From: Bradyrhizobium sp. Ghvi
GTDB taxonomy: Bacteria > Pseudomonadota > Alphaproteobacteria > Rhizobiales > Xanthobacteraceae
DNA: 64,000 nt
Assembly (NCBI RefSeq): GCF_900115265.1
Contig: NZ_FOVU01000014.1
Coordinates: 1-64,000, forward strand
Reading direction: 5' to 3'
Part shown: piece by piece, positions 52,233-62,423 of the stretch
How the letters are laid out: the number at the start of each line of letters is the position of its first letter
Position numbering within the stretch: position 1 is the stretch's first letter
The notes under the pieces: generated by a model
Told to the model about the DNA's origin: nothing
Seen by the model: only the letters and a program-made list of their open reading frames with translations
Database searches by the model: none
Position numbers and translations under genes: made by a program

Positions 52233-53502
52233 GACGCGAGAGGTCGGCTGGATCACGGCCGTCGACGACAGGTCAGACTTCACCTATGCCGAATCCTGGC
52301 GCGAGCTGACCGGCGCCTTCCCTGTGTCGCTCACCATGCCGCTGTCGCGGGCGTCGCACGATGCCTCGGCAATTCTGTCATGGGCGGCAAATCTCCTGCC
52401 GGAGAACGCAACTCTCGGGACCGTAGGTCATGTGCTCGGCAAGTCGCCGGCCGATGTCATCGGTCTTCTTGCCGAAATGGGCCGCGACACCGCCGGCGCG
52501 CTCTCCATCGGACAACCTGGCACCGGGCTGATCGCAGGCAAATGGCGAGAGATCCCCGACAAGGCCTCGCTCGAGCGCATCCTCAGTGAACTACCCCACA
52601 AGCCCTTCCTCATCGGCGAAGATGGCGTGTCGATGTCGCTTGCGGGCGTGCAGACGAAGCTCGCTGTCGCTGTGGATGGCGACACCCTGTACATACCGAT
52701 CGGCGGCGCGCCATCGACCCACATCATCAAACCCGATGGCGAGCGCTTGCCCGGGGCCGTCCAGAACGAGGCCTTCTGCCTGACGCTCGCGCGCATGATC
52801 GGAATCCCGACGCCGAAGGTGACGACGGGAACGGCAGGCGAACGCAGCTACCTGCTGGTTGAGCGCTATGATCGCCGTCATGACGGCAAGAGGTGGCGGC
52901 GGCTGCATCAGGAGGACTTCTGCCAAGCCCTGGGTCGACCGCCAGTTGCCAAGTACCAGAACAACGATAATGGGCTAAAAGGACCATCATTGGCCGACAT
53001 GGTCGGTGTGACCCAGCGCCACATGACAGCACAGGAGACCGCCCGCTTCGTCGATCTTGCCATTTTCAATCCGATGGTGTGGAACACGGATTCCCACGCC
53101 AAAAATTACTCGCTGATGCTATCGTCGCGCGGCGCCGCCATGGCGCCAGGCTACGACATCGTGTGTGCTGCGCCCTATCCGAATATCACCCGCAACATGG
53201 CGCAGAAGATCGGCGGCCAGAAGCAGGCTGACCAGCTCGGACGCAACCATTGGGAGCGCTTCGCCATCGAGTGCAAGCTCTCTCCGGCGCAGACGATCAG
53301 GCGCGTCTCCGAGATTGCTCAGGCCGTGACGCACCATGCAATGGCGGCAAAGGCCGAGGTCGAAGCGATGCCCGCCGGCGGCGATCCCGTCCTCGACACG
53401 GTGGTCGAGGCGATGACTTCGCGCGCACGCAGCTACCTAGAGCGCCTGAAGCGAGGGGATCCAGCGCCCGAAGGCGCAGCTGCCCCATCGCCCTTGCGAT
53501 AG
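52207..53502 (+). CDS. hipA: HipA-family kinase toxin (second copy)
   Basis: 431 residues from the ATG at 52207 (AGGAGGAGCCTG upstream inside hipB). Motifs: LTGAFPVSLTMPLSRASHDASAI, LSWAANLLPEN, SMSLAGVQTKLAV, STHIIKPDGERLPG, catalytic NTDSHAKNYSLML, GYDIVCAAPYP. Complete kinase. Differs clearly from the hipA at 23.2-24.5 kb, so these are two independent toxin-antitoxin modules, not a recent duplication. Confidence 0.92.
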   Translation: MDRLPVYFETREVGWITAVDDRSDFTYAESWRELTGAFPVSLTMPLSRASHDASAILSWAANLLPENATLGTVGHVLGKSPADVIGLLAEMGRDTAGALSIGQPGTGLIAGKWREIPDKASLERILSELPHKPFLIGEDGVSMSLAGVQTKLAVAVDGDTLYIPIGGAPSTHIIKPDGERLPGAVQNEAFCLTLARMIGIPTPKVTTGTAGERSYLLVERYDRRHDGKRWRRLHQEDFCQALGRPPVAKYQNNDNGLKGPSLADMVGVTQRHMTAQETARFVDLAIFNPMVWNTDSHAKNYSLMLSSRGAAMAPGYDIVCAAPYPNITRNMAQKIGGQKQADQLGRNHWERFAIECKLSPAQTIRRVSEIAQAVTHHAMAAKAEVEAMPAGGDPVLDTVVEAMTSRARSYLERLKRGDPAPEGAAAPSPLR

Positions 53503-53506
53503 CCGC

Positions 53507-53779
53507 ATGTCGCGACGAAAGCCGAGGATTTCTCATCCAAAGTTGACCCCGATCAATACGAAAAAAAGCAAGCTCAAGAGCCTTTCGAGGCGACTACGTA
53601 GTGCGCTACGGACGCGACATAAATCGCTGATTGAAAAGCGCAAAATCCGAGCTTCGGCAAAGAAGGCAAGCAAGTCCAAGAAGATTGGAGCTAAGGAACG
53701 GATTGGGATGCGAGGATACAGCGTTCTTCAACGATATTTTGCGGAGGTGCCGCCGCGCGATGGAAACCTGGCAACCTGA
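53507..53779 (+). CDS. small lysine/arginine-rich hypothetical protein (90 aa)
   Basis: Begins 5 bp after the hipA stop and reads MSRRKPRISHPKLTPIN... with many Lys, Arg and Ser, like small nucleic-acid-binding or ribosome-associated proteins. No domain recognised and the ribosome-binding site is poor. It may be a chance frame; position right after hipA is the main argument. Confidence 0.25.
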   Translation: MSRRKPRISHPKLTPINTKKSKLKSLSRRLRSALRTRHKSLIEKRKIRASAKKASKSKKIGAKERIGMRGYSVLQRYFAEVPPRDGNLAT

Positions 53780-54137
53780 CAAAGTCCTGAGAGAGCTGCT
53801 TGCAATCCGACCCGAATTCGGCGGACAGCTACACGCTTCGTGCGCAGCGGCAGGCAACTGCGACGGAAGAAGCGGGTACATGGTCCACTCGGCGAGGATC
53901 GCAAAATGCTGATTAGCTGCCTGCGAAACGCCTATCACGCGCTGGACAGCTTTCTTCATGTCCCGACCATTCGTCAGTCCAATCTGGAATGGGTTGCCGC
54001 GATAGCCGCGTGCGGGCCCTCGAAATCCATAAACGCATGTCGGACGTACTCGCCCAGCAGGTCGCGTCATCGGAAATCTCGGAAATTTCTGCCACTGCAA
54101 TTGTCGCTAATGCGAAGTGCCGGTCGGTCGCCGCCGG

Positions 54138-54410
54138 TCACGGGGCGACGTTTAGCGCCAAAATTGCGATCACCGCCGTCACGACTGCGACTGTCATAGT
54201 GACGGTTTCGAAGCCAATCCCCCAGTCGCGGCCTTCACCAAAGGTCCACCACAAAAGAACCAATCCAAAAAGTACGCACGCACCGCCGTTAACGATGACG
54301 CGATTGGATCTGATGTCGACAGCGCCAGAAGCAAAAATGACTATTCCCAAAGTCAGAAGCGCTAATGCTGTTCCGCCAGTCAGAAAGTTAGAACCGCGTT
54401 TACGGGGCAT
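54138..54410 (-). CDS. small membrane protein (90 aa), hypothetical
   Basis: From the ATG at 54410 (GGAG 9 bp upstream): MPRKRGSNFLTGGTALALLTLGIVIFASGAVD, then NGGACVLFGLVLLWWTF, a short charged loop GEGRDWG, and TVTMTVAVVTAVIAILAL. Three likely transmembrane helices with a positively charged N terminus. The frame extends upstream to 54545 but that part is not protein-like. Function unknown. Confidence 0.55.
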   Translation of the reverse strand: MPRKRGSNFLTGGTALALLTLGIVIFASGAVDIRSNRVIVNGGACVLFGLVLLWWTFGEGRDWGIGFETVTMTVAVVTAVIAILALNVAP

Positions 54411-54681
54411 CTCTGGCACTCCGTTTAGTGGATCAGACCGAAATCGCCTCCGTACAACTTTCGAGGGTAATCGCCCAGCGGCGGATGTCGAGGCTTTTCC
54501 AATGGAGGCGGAGGGGAGCGGAAACCGCCGACGAGCCCGCCGCAAGACTATCGCGATAGCTACAGTTCCAGATTTAACCCGATCCCGCTACATCAAGCTT
54601 AACTCTCGGCTTCGATTGCAGCCGTACCTCCAGCTGCTAACTTTCGGGCACCGGACATTGCCCCGTCCGGGTCCACCCAAG

Positions 54682-54981
54682 GTGAAGTCGTCGCGCCAAT
54701 ATATTCGGCGCGACGCTTCGTTTGATCACGGGCCGTTTCAGTTGGAAGAGCAGCCGGACCATGACAGGCTTGATCTGGTCGAGATGCGTCGGCAACTCAC
54801 AGCGCTGCGATCGCAATACTCAGACAATCTTCAATTTGCGTCTCTGTTGAACCGCCTTCTTGTGAAGGTCGCATTTCTGACGGAGCCAACGGACCTCGCA
54901 CACGAGCGATATCTTCAATCGGAATTCGAAAGGACGTTGGCCAAGGTCAAACAGATCGCTGCGGGCGCCAACGCCGCTTGA
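54682..54981 (+). CDS. hypothetical protein (99 aa)
   Basis: From a GTG: polar start, then a helical region (DLVEMRRQLTALRSQYSDNLQFASLLNRLL, FERTLAKVKQIAAGANAA). The longer frame from 53989 overlaps the oppositely transcribed membrane protein and has poor composition, so only this 3' part is called. No family recognised; the start is uncertain. Confidence 0.4.
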   Translation: MKSSRQYIRRDASFDHGPFQLEEQPDHDRLDLVEMRRQLTALRSQYSDNLQFASLLNRLLVKVAFLTEPTDLAHERYLQSEFERTLAKVKQIAAGANAA

Positions 54982-54994
54982 GGGCATCCCGCCA

Positions 54995-55225
54995 TTATGT
55001 CCGGGGCTGTTGGTCTTTCGGCGAACTCCAGTCCGCGCCGTGGAGACGGACCATCTCACGATGGGACCACTTGACCGAGGCGCGCTCAAAGCAGAAACCC
55101 GCGGCGACCGAAGCGCCCAGCGCAAGCCCGCAGGCGACATAGCTGTTCATGTCCCACAAGATATTGATGCTGGCGACTACTATGAAAGTGAGAGCCATGA
55201 CCGTATTGCGACATGCCGTAACCAT
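54995..55225 (-). CDS. small membrane protein (76 aa), hypothetical
   Basis: From the ATG at 55225 with GGGGAGC 4 bp upstream: TVMALTFIVVASINILWDM and SYVACGLALGASVAAGFCF form two membrane helices, followed by a basic/polar tail. Convergent with the gene ending at 54981. Function unknown. Confidence 0.55.
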   Translation of the reverse strand: MVTACRNTVMALTFIVVASINILWDMNSYVACGLALGASVAAGFCFERASVKWSHREMVRLHGADWSSPKDQQPRT

Positions 55226-55324
55226 TTTGCTCCCCGGCAAACTGCTGAGGACCTCCTACCATTGCAACGATGACGATCAGCGGCGTCGATGTGACGCCCC
55301 GCGCCGCTTTTCTGCGCGGAGACG

Positions 55325-55465
55325 CTAGGGATAACCGGCTTCGGGCTCCGCGGACGTGGGACGCAAGTGGCTGACGTTCTCGCCGGCGGCAGCGCGATCG
55401 ATTATCGACGCGCGTTCCTCGGCCGCAATCTTGGCGAGGACGTCAAGTTCGTTATCCAGCGACAT
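55325..55465 (-). CDS. short hypothetical protein (46 aa)
   Basis: MSLDNELDVLAKIAAEERASIIDRAAAGENVSHLRP...: acidic, helical, ending in an acidic PEAGYP tail. The sequence is protein-like and resembles short uncharacterised rhizobial proteins, but no ribosome-binding site is clear. The frame opens at 55537; the second methionine is preferred. Confidence 0.35.
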   Translation of the reverse strand: MSLDNELDVLAKIAAEERASIIDRAAAGENVSHLRPTSAEPEAGYP

Positions 55466-55629
55466 ACTTGAAGGTGCTGATGCAATCGCGGAATTCCTGT
55501 TTGGCGGGAAGAACGAGGATGATCGGGACCGCAACAAGCGAAAGGTCTAGTATCTCGCCGAGAGGTCAAGGCTCCCGCTTTTCCGGCTAGAGACCATGTT
55601 GTGCGCGCGAATATCCGTGCTCCTTGGAT

Positions 55630-56292
55630 TTATCTCCAACCAGGAACGGCGCTTTGCGGCGGAGCAGGGCTAGGTTGCTTGCCCTGCCCAACTATTCGGC
55701 GGCAATCTGTACTCGGCCTCGCCGTCTTCCTCGTCGCCTTCCACATCCACTCCCTCCTCGGAAATGGCGCCGGGTAATCCCCGTCGCCGTACCAGTCCTT
55801 GCGAAGCTCATGCCTATCCGCCGCATAAATGGTGGTGACGAGCTCAAACCCGTCGAGAGGCATTCCGCCCGTGTTTACCTTTTCAAAGACGACGCAAACG
55901 GCCTCCTTGGACGTGGATCGGTCGAGGGGGACGACCGGGAGGCGGTAGTATTTGAAGTTTCGAGCACGTCCCGCTTGACTTGCGAAACTCCTCGCGGGGA
56001 CGGCGGCTGATCGATGCGCCAATGGCATCGAAGCCGTCCTGCCATTTGTCCCAATCGAACACCTTCGTGACGGGTACATCAGGCTGCGCGTATTCCTGCT
56101 GGGGGGATCGAGAGATCGAGCTCCACGGAGCGACCGAAATTGCCACGGTCGAGCCGACATCCAGCTACCGATTTGGAAAGGTGGAAAGTCTCCGCAATCG
56201 CGAGAAGGCGAGACGGGCGATCTGGGATCGTGGCCGCCCGACCACCGAGACCTATAGTAACGCCGAGCTAACCCTCCAATCAGATGCCGCAA
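55630..56292 (-). pseudogene. DUF262 (GmrSD-type) protein, decayed
   Basis: On the minus strand, one frame (about 56080-56000) reads VTKVFDWDKWQDGFDAIG, and another (about 55955-55790) reads YYRLPVVPLDRSTSKEAVCVVFEKVNTGGMPLDGFEL and then TTIYAADRHELRKDW. Both are conserved pieces of the DUF262 ParB-like nuclease/NTPase domain of type IV restriction GmrSD-like proteins (FEKVNTGG is diagnostic). They lie in different frames, and the N-terminal DGQQR region and C-terminal domain are missing. A dead restriction-type gene. Confidence 0.65.
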
Positions 56293-56497
56293 ACGTTTTC
56301 CTCCAAGCCTGATTACTTAATCCGGTATTGGCGCGAACATGAGCTTCGCCCTCCCAAAGTATCCGTCGTCGACGTCCTGGCGAAAAAGCTCGAACGCATT
56401 ACCGATCTAAATGCGAGGTCGCCCACTCGCATCCAGAACGTGAAATGCCTGGACGCACGCAAGGCTGGCTCCTCTAGCAGGATAAAGGGGCCTGACA

Positions 56498-56647
56498 GTG
56501 ACCGACACCTCTCCGACGTACTATGGCATGCGCACCTACGTTAAAGATCTGTGGTTGAGAATGTGGTTTCTCGGAGGCGCCGAAGAAGTCGACGCGGCGA
56601 CGCTGAAGGCCGCCGTGGCGGCGCTAGCAGATGGACGCCTACGGTGA
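56498..56647 (+). CDS. short hypothetical protein (49 aa)
   Basis: GTG start with AAGGGG 8 bp upstream. Sequence MTDTSPTYYGMRTYVKDLW, MWFLGGAEEVDAATLKAAVAALAD. Protein-like composition, good ribosome-binding site. Unknown; may be part of a degraded integrative element. Confidence 0.35.
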   Translation: MTDTSPTYYGMRTYVKDLWLRMWFLGGAEEVDAATLKAAVAALADGRLR

Positions 56648-58463
56648 TCCCCATCGCGTGGGTTCGGGTGTGGATTTGATATGCGCCGCCGCAGCCGCTT
56701 CGCCCGTCGAGGCGAGGGAACTCGCCAGGCCCCGTCCGACCCGCTGTATGGCTCTTGGTGAACTGGTCGGCCAGATCGAAGTCGCGCGGCCCCGGATACG
56801 ATCGGAATGGCGCTCGAGGGGCGTAAGTCCGATAGCAGGGAGACCATGCTGGCGCTGTGGGGAGTGTTGCAGTTGCGGCGAGGTCATCGGCTAGTTGACC
56901 GCCACTCCCATTTCGCCAGCCGACGAGGCCGCGATGCGGGCGCCTTTTTGCTGTCCTCCTCATGGACACGCTGCCCGGGACTGCGCGCGTTCGCTATCGT
57001 TTCCCTCGCTGACATGATCTTGTCGCTCCGGTTGCGTTCGCATCATCGGCGCCAGGACAGCAATAACATCTTCTCACACTCAACGCACCGCTCAGAGATG
57101 GTGAGAGCATTCTGGGCGAGGTCCGCAAAATCGTCTCTCTATATTGCCGCTGCCATCGTTAGCGTTGCTATGGCCCGTCATGATTGCGGCTTTGGTTGTC
57201 TCGTTCAAGACGTCGTTTGTTTCAAGCGCGACAACAGCACCGCCTGCAACTACGTGCTGCGGGCGAACCGACATTGTTGCTTCAGAAAAACGCTCAAGCG
57301 GCATTGGCATGCCGGTTGCTTGAAGATGTGACGAAACGATCTGTGACGATAATGCTCGTCTGGCAACCGATCTAAGTTTCCAGATGAAACTTGCCCGCTG
57401 ATCGATTGCAGAGGTCTTCTGATGCGCTTTCCCAGCCGCGCAACTGCGGTCGCGAACTCCGCGGTTGGCACGTCGGTTTTCCGGGCAGAATCCGATTGTC
57501 TTGTAACGGGCTCGCGACCAATGGCGCTCCTCAAGAACACGGTGCAAACCAGGGTGAAGGTGTTATACGTGAGGACAATGGTTTGCATCACTTTGGTCGG
57601 TGTCCCAGGCGCGCGTATCTGCGAGGTGCCGGGCCTGAATTCGTGAAGCTAAGCGGTGGCCTCCAACAGGTAATTTGTAGATGGTCAATGAGCCGATGCA
57701 GGATGATTGGGATCCTGAGAAAATAATCAGGCAACAGGACGAGCTCAAGGTTAAGCTGCTTCGCGCCCAATCGGTTGTCGCCGAATGTAAGGCAGGATTG
57801 GCGGATCTGGAACGGAGGCTTGAGCGCCGGGCGGTGTCATCGTCGATCGGTGAATGCCATAGCAACTCTGCGGGAAACAATTCTGCGCAAATACCGAGGC
57901 CTCGATGATCCTGTTGAGCAGGATGCTGACGTGGCGTTTTGGCCTCGATCATGGGACCGCTGACGCTAACGCCGACGATATCGATACACATGATGGTGCG
58001 AACCCCGCCGGCGAACTGCACAAATGGGTCCGGCCTGACGAGACAGCGTTTTCGGTTGATCGCGGCGCGTTGGCGGGGGGGCAGTAGCACCACAAAAGGG
58101 CCGTATCGCCGCGTGTTGCAAGCGCCCCCGTTTTGGGGCTGCTCATGCAGATCTTCTGGATCGCAGTCTTCAAAGAGCTCTCCACCTTGACCCAGGGCCA
58201 GTTCGGGCGTTTGTCCGTCTTCCAGCGTTCAGATTACCGGTACGCCTGTCTGAAGAACGGGCGCGAAGCGGGGTCCATGATCACGATGGTCCGCTATGGC
58301 CCTGGGGCATTGAACGCGAGCCCGGTTGGCGCTGACCGCGCTAGCCGATCATGCCTCATCCGGCATATGATGATGACAAGATCTGGCTGACTAGGCCCCG
58401 ATTCCGAAGATGCCAGGAAGAGCGTTCCCGGGGCGAATGCGATCCGGTGCCGGCCGATGCCTC
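56648..58463. other. gene-poor stretch, one weak candidate
   Basis: 1.8 kb with no recognisable gene. A 75-codon plus frame at 57681-57908 contains a coiled-coil-like stretch (DPEKIIRQQDELKVKLLRAQSVVAECKAGLADLERRL in pieces) and may be a small real protein or its remnant. Other frames are chance or decayed. Confidence 0.35.
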
Positions 58464-58491
58464 GTCAGGTTCTGGAAAGCTTGCCCGATTA
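58464..58491 (+). promoter_or_regulatory. tts box upstream of pectinolytic genes
   Basis: GTCAGGTTCTGGAAAGCT, then TGCCCGATTA: matches the tts-box consensus with one mismatch (G for C in TCGAAAGCT), and the downstream CnCnTA part is well kept. It points toward the polygalacturonase 670 bp away. No convincing gene lies directly after it, so either it drives the pectinase transcript over a long leader or its original effector gene has decayed. Confidence 0.68.
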
Positions 58492-59163
58492 CGAACTTAA
58501 CGGGGTGATCCTGAAGGCGGGATGATCAACCGTTCCCATGTCGAAGATCAGATCGCCTATAATGTCGAGCAGATGAAGTTCTTCTGGCCTTGTGGACCTG
58601 GAAATCGGCTAAGTAGCCGGGCTCAATCGAACGCAGCGGATCGCCTTCGACGGCGCTTGGTGCCAGCGTCCATCGATAGTCTATGTCAATCACGCGGGCG
58701 CTCGATTCCGATCGTGCCGCCGTGAAAGCCGATTCCTCCACGTTCGTCCAACCACGTGTAGTTACAGATTTTTCGCTGCGCCTTCTTGGCTGAACGGCAG
58801 CTTCGGTGTCACTGGCCGTAGGAGCTCCTGTCATTTGTTTTAGTGCGGGTCTTCGATCGAACGTTGGTGCGACGGAACCAATTCACGTGCCGTTGTAGAT
58901 GCCGAAAACCGGGGCCAGTTAACCACTTCATCGTGTGAGAACGTTGAGAAGCTGTTTGGACTTTGGGCTATCGCACAAGGCTTTGTCGTTCTCGCGCATA
59001 GACAAGGTGCTATTGCGCGATCGCAAGGTCCAGGCTTCTGCTGCGTCTTATAAATGTCATCTTGCGCGGGCCAGTGACGTGCGCGGCGGCTCGATCGAGC
59101 CAGCGCTCAATGGCAGACAAGGCATGCGGCAAGGATGCGCCGTGACAAAGCACGAGCAGGTCG
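58492..59163. other. leader/gene-free stretch after tts box
   Basis: The first plus-strand frame after the tts box (58522-58725, MINRSHVEDQIAYNVEQMKFFW...) looks protein-like for only about 25 codons. No effector family is recognised. No separate promoter before the polygalacturonase is obvious. Confidence 0.35.
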
Positions 59164-60459
59164 ATGATAAAGCGTTTTCGCAACTGGGTCCTATTGTCCG
59201 TACTCGCCTCTATCGCTGTCTGCCCCGCCGCAAAAGCGCAAGACCGCCGGACTATCGTCCAGCCTGTTGCACCGAATACGGTCTGCGATCGCCCTCTGCC
59301 TTCCGGCAAGAACGATACAGTCAGCCTACAGGACGCCATTGAACATTGCCCAGCTGGCGCTGCAGTTTATCTGGGGCGCGGCGAGTTTCACTCAGGTCCA
59401 CTCGAGATGAAATCGGGCGTGACCTTATGGATCGGACGCGGTGCGGCGCTGATCGCCATCCCGGAACCAGCTGCTTACGACAAGGGCCGGGGACAATGTG
59501 GTCGCATCGTGGGTAAGGGCGATGGTTGCCGGCCATTCATCAGCTTTTCCAAAACCCGTGGCGGCGGCATTTACGGGGAGGGCGTCATTGATGGTCAGGG
59601 CGGCGCAATTATGGGCGGCGGGGCCGAAACCTGGTGGCAGCTGGCTCGCCGCGCGCAAGCTGAGGGCGGCAGCCAGAACGCCCCGCGCTTGATCCAGATC
59701 GATCATGCGCAGGACATCACGTTCTCTGGTATCACCTTGCGCAATGCCCCCAATTTCCATGTCGCGATGAACCGGGTCGAAGGTGCCACTTTCTGGGGCC
59801 TCACGATCGATTCACCGGCGGATGCACGCAATACCGACGGCATCGACCCCGGCGCGAGCCAGGATGTGACCATCACCCACAGCTTCATCCGCACGGGAGA
59901 CGACAACGTTGCAATCAAGGCCGGCGACAATGGCTCAAGCAGCCATATCTCGATCCTTGATAATTACTTCGGCTGGGGACACGGCATGTCTATCGGCAGC
60001 GAGGTGAATTCCGGAGTTAGCGACATACTGGTGCGTAATCTGACGCTGGACGGTACGACGTCTGGCCTGCGCATCAAGAGCGATGTCAGTCGAGGCGGTC
60101 TGGTCGAGCGCGTGACTTACGAGAATGTGTGCCTGAAGGGCAACCGGTGGCCGGTCGCGTTCGATGCAAAATATGATCCGCGCGCACAAGGCACGAGGAT
60201 TCCGGTCTATCGGCAGATCGTTCTGCGCCATGTGCGTGGTGACAATGGTGTGCTGCTGATGCGCGGTGTAGACGAGCGGCATGCCCTCGACGTTGCACTC
60301 GAGGATGTCCGATTTTCCAATTCGGCGACTTGGCAACTCGAACACGCGAAGGTGACCGCAAGTCCCTCTGACGTATCGCCGCCGCTGTTGGGACCAGCCA
60401 CAGAACCGCTGCGCGGATCGGAGGCGTGTGCCAGAGCATTCCGCGACGCCCATGGCTAA
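59164..60459 (+). CDS. GH28 polygalacturonase, secreted
   Basis: 431 residues with signal peptide (NWVLLSVLASIAVCPAAKA). All four GH28 active-site motifs are intact: NTD (223-225), DD (246-247), GHG (272-274), RIK (303-305), on a right-handed beta helix. Hydrolyses homogalacturonan of the plant cell wall, useful for infection-thread entry or nutrition. 173 bp upstream of the pectin methylesterase, with which it would act in sequence. A tts box lies further upstream. Confidence 0.93.
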   Translation: MIKRFRNWVLLSVLASIAVCPAAKAQDRRTIVQPVAPNTVCDRPLPSGKNDTVSLQDAIEHCPAGAAVYLGRGEFHSGPLEMKSGVTLWIGRGAALIAIPEPAAYDKGRGQCGRIVGKGDGCRPFISFSKTRGGGIYGEGVIDGQGGAIMGGGAETWWQLARRAQAEGGSQNAPRLIQIDHAQDITFSGITLRNAPNFHVAMNRVEGATFWGLTIDSPADARNTDGIDPGASQDVTITHSFIRTGDDNVAIKAGDNGSSSHISILDNYFGWGHGMSIGSEVNSGVSDILVRNLTLDGTTSGLRIKSDVSRGGLVERVTYENVCLKGNRWPVAFDAKYDPRAQGTRIPVYRQIVLRHVRGDNGVLLMRGVDERHALDVALEDVRFSNSATWQLEHAKVTASPSDVSPPLLGPATEPLRGSEACARAFRDAHG

Positions 60460-60632
60460 GTACGACACCCGCCGCCGAATCTGGCTGGTGAGTTCCGCAT
60501 CGGCCGGGCTAAAAGTCACGTGGGAAATTCTGGGCTGGGGAGCGAAATGAGTTTGATCGTGCACGGCGGCTACCCAGCGGCGGTATCTCACATCGACCGC
60601 GTCGGCGCGCCGCGGACTCAAGGTGAGATCAC

Positions 60633-61664
60633 ATGCGAATTTTCCTGCCTACCGCTGCGCTTCTGGCGGGATGTTTCTGCATTCCGGCAGCCTGCGCTGA
60701 GCCACTATTGGTGTCGCGTGCCGGAAATGCAGACTATCGCTCCGTGCAGCAAGCTATCGACGCGTTGCCGGCGGAAGGCGGAAATATCCGGATCGCGCCG
60801 GGCGTCTATCGCGAGAAGGTCAAAATCTCCAAATCCGGTGTTCACATCGAAGGCACGGGCAGGAAGCCGGAGGATACTGTCATTGTGTATGGCGACGGCG
60901 CGATCAATGTAGGGGGAACCGCTCGTTCGGCGACGCTGGATGCTGCTGGCGACGACTTGCGGCTCGAGAATCTCACCATTCAAAACGACTACGCCGTCAA
61001 TCCAGACAATCCCCCCTCGCAGGCGGTAGCGCTGTCCGTTACCGGAGACAGGGACGTCGTTACGCGCGTCCGCCTGCTCGGTGCCCAGGACACGCTGTTC
61101 GCCGGCAAGGGACCAAACGGCAGAATGTCACGACAATACTTCTCGAACTGCTACATCGAAGGGCATGTCGATTTCATATTTGGCAACGCCAAGGCCTGGT
61201 TCCGGCAATGTGAGTTGCACGGCATTGCAAATCAAGCGGTCATCTATACCGCTCAGAGCAAGGCAGCGCCGGATGAGGACAGCGGCTATGTTTTTGATCA
61301 TTGCAGGCTAACTGCCGACCCTGCTGCGGGCTATATCGCACTTGGCCGCCCTTGGCGCCCCTACGCCACCGTGGTCTTCCTGGCAGCGAAGATAGATACC
61401 TCCGTGATCGCCGAAGGGTGGCGCGAATGGACCCCCGGCAAGACCAACACGTTAAGGACAAGCTATTATGCTGAATATAGATCCTCCGGGGTCGGGGCCA
61501 ATCCCTCGGCGCGCGAGCCTCACTCCCATCAACTGACGGATGACGAGGCTGCGAGATGGTCGCTGAGCGTGTTCTTCGGAGGCGCCACAGATTGGCTGCC
61601 AAAGGGAATATCGATGGAAGACAAAGCAAGAGTGACGAGACCACGGCGATCGTCGGACGAATGA
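60633..61664 (+). CDS. CE8 pectin methylesterase, secreted
   Basis: 343 residues. The leader MRIFLPTAALLAGCFCIPAACA contains a lipobox-like LLAGC and, alternatively, a signal peptidase I site after CACA-like AACA, so it may be a lipoprotein or freely secreted. Active site: Q152-D153 (GAQDTLF), nucleophile D180 (GHVDFIFGNA), R239/W241 (LGRPWRPYATVVF). Removes methyl esters from pectin, making it accessible to the polygalacturonase just upstream. About 30 C-terminal residues after FFGGATDWLP are unlike the family. Confidence 0.92.
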   Translation: MRIFLPTAALLAGCFCIPAACAEPLLVSRAGNADYRSVQQAIDALPAEGGNIRIAPGVYREKVKISKSGVHIEGTGRKPEDTVIVYGDGAINVGGTARSATLDAAGDDLRLENLTIQNDYAVNPDNPPSQAVALSVTGDRDVVTRVRLLGAQDTLFAGKGPNGRMSRQYFSNCYIEGHVDFIFGNAKAWFRQCELHGIANQAVIYTAQSKAAPDEDSGYVFDHCRLTADPAAGYIALGRPWRPYATVVFLAAKIDTSVIAEGWREWTPGKTNTLRTSYYAEYRSSGVGANPSAREPHSHQLTDDEAARWSLSVFFGGATDWLPKGISMEDKARVTRPRRSSDE

Positions 61665-62423
61665 TGTATGAGTGCGGATATCACGGCGGCGCGGGCTGTC
61701 ACCGACATCGCGCTGGGCACCATATTTGCAGAGGGGCGCTCACGAACAGGGAGACGCGCAACTGCGCGCAATAGTGGAGTGCTTGATGAACGCGATGCAT
61801 GGTATGGAGCGCTATCAAGTTCACGATACCTGCCTTGCCTCGCGGCGATCGGCAGAGCCCTTGAAATAGGTGGACGGCGCGGGGCGCTACAGCCCCTAGC
61901 TATGTCGGAATCGGCCGCGAACCCCGCGATGTATCGGGCTCTCGTGATCGATCGTTGATCCGGCGCCACCGAGCGAATAGGCCTGGAAGGGTCGCTTCTG
62001 CGCCGAAACCCTTCCATACAGCCAACGAGTGTCCCCGGAAAGGATTGTACTTTCGTGTTGCCTCTCGAACAAGAGAGGACCGATCGTGCGCAACTCCTGT
62101 TGGAGCTTCGAAGGTAGGACGGGTGGTAGTGGCGACTCAGCCGTCGGGAGTGGAAGGAGCCGTTTGGCATTTCTACGAACTCACCGCTGGGCCGATGCAG
62201 CCGGCACGCGCCCAAAATTTTGCCGCATCCCTTTTTCCGGCTCTTCTTCCTGACTGCGCGGAACGAGACGAAACGGTCATCGTGTCGATTGTCCACCACG
62301 GGTCGCTCGAGAAGCGTTAGCGAGGGAAGTCAAACTGCCCACCTAGGCAGAGCAAGAGCTCTGGATGGTTCCGTCCTCCACTTCCGGGCGCCGTTGAGGC
62401 CCGCTGAGATGTTGGGGCTAGCT
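61665..62423. other. gene-free stretch
   Basis: No supportable gene between the pectin methylesterase and the convergent J-domain gene. No clear terminator. Confidence 0.4.

Noticed and set aside
53989..54681. 5' part of the 330-codon plus-strand open frame
   Set aside because: It covers the membrane protein encoded on the opposite strand (54138-54410), and its composition is that of an antisense frame; only the 3' part from 54682 is kept.
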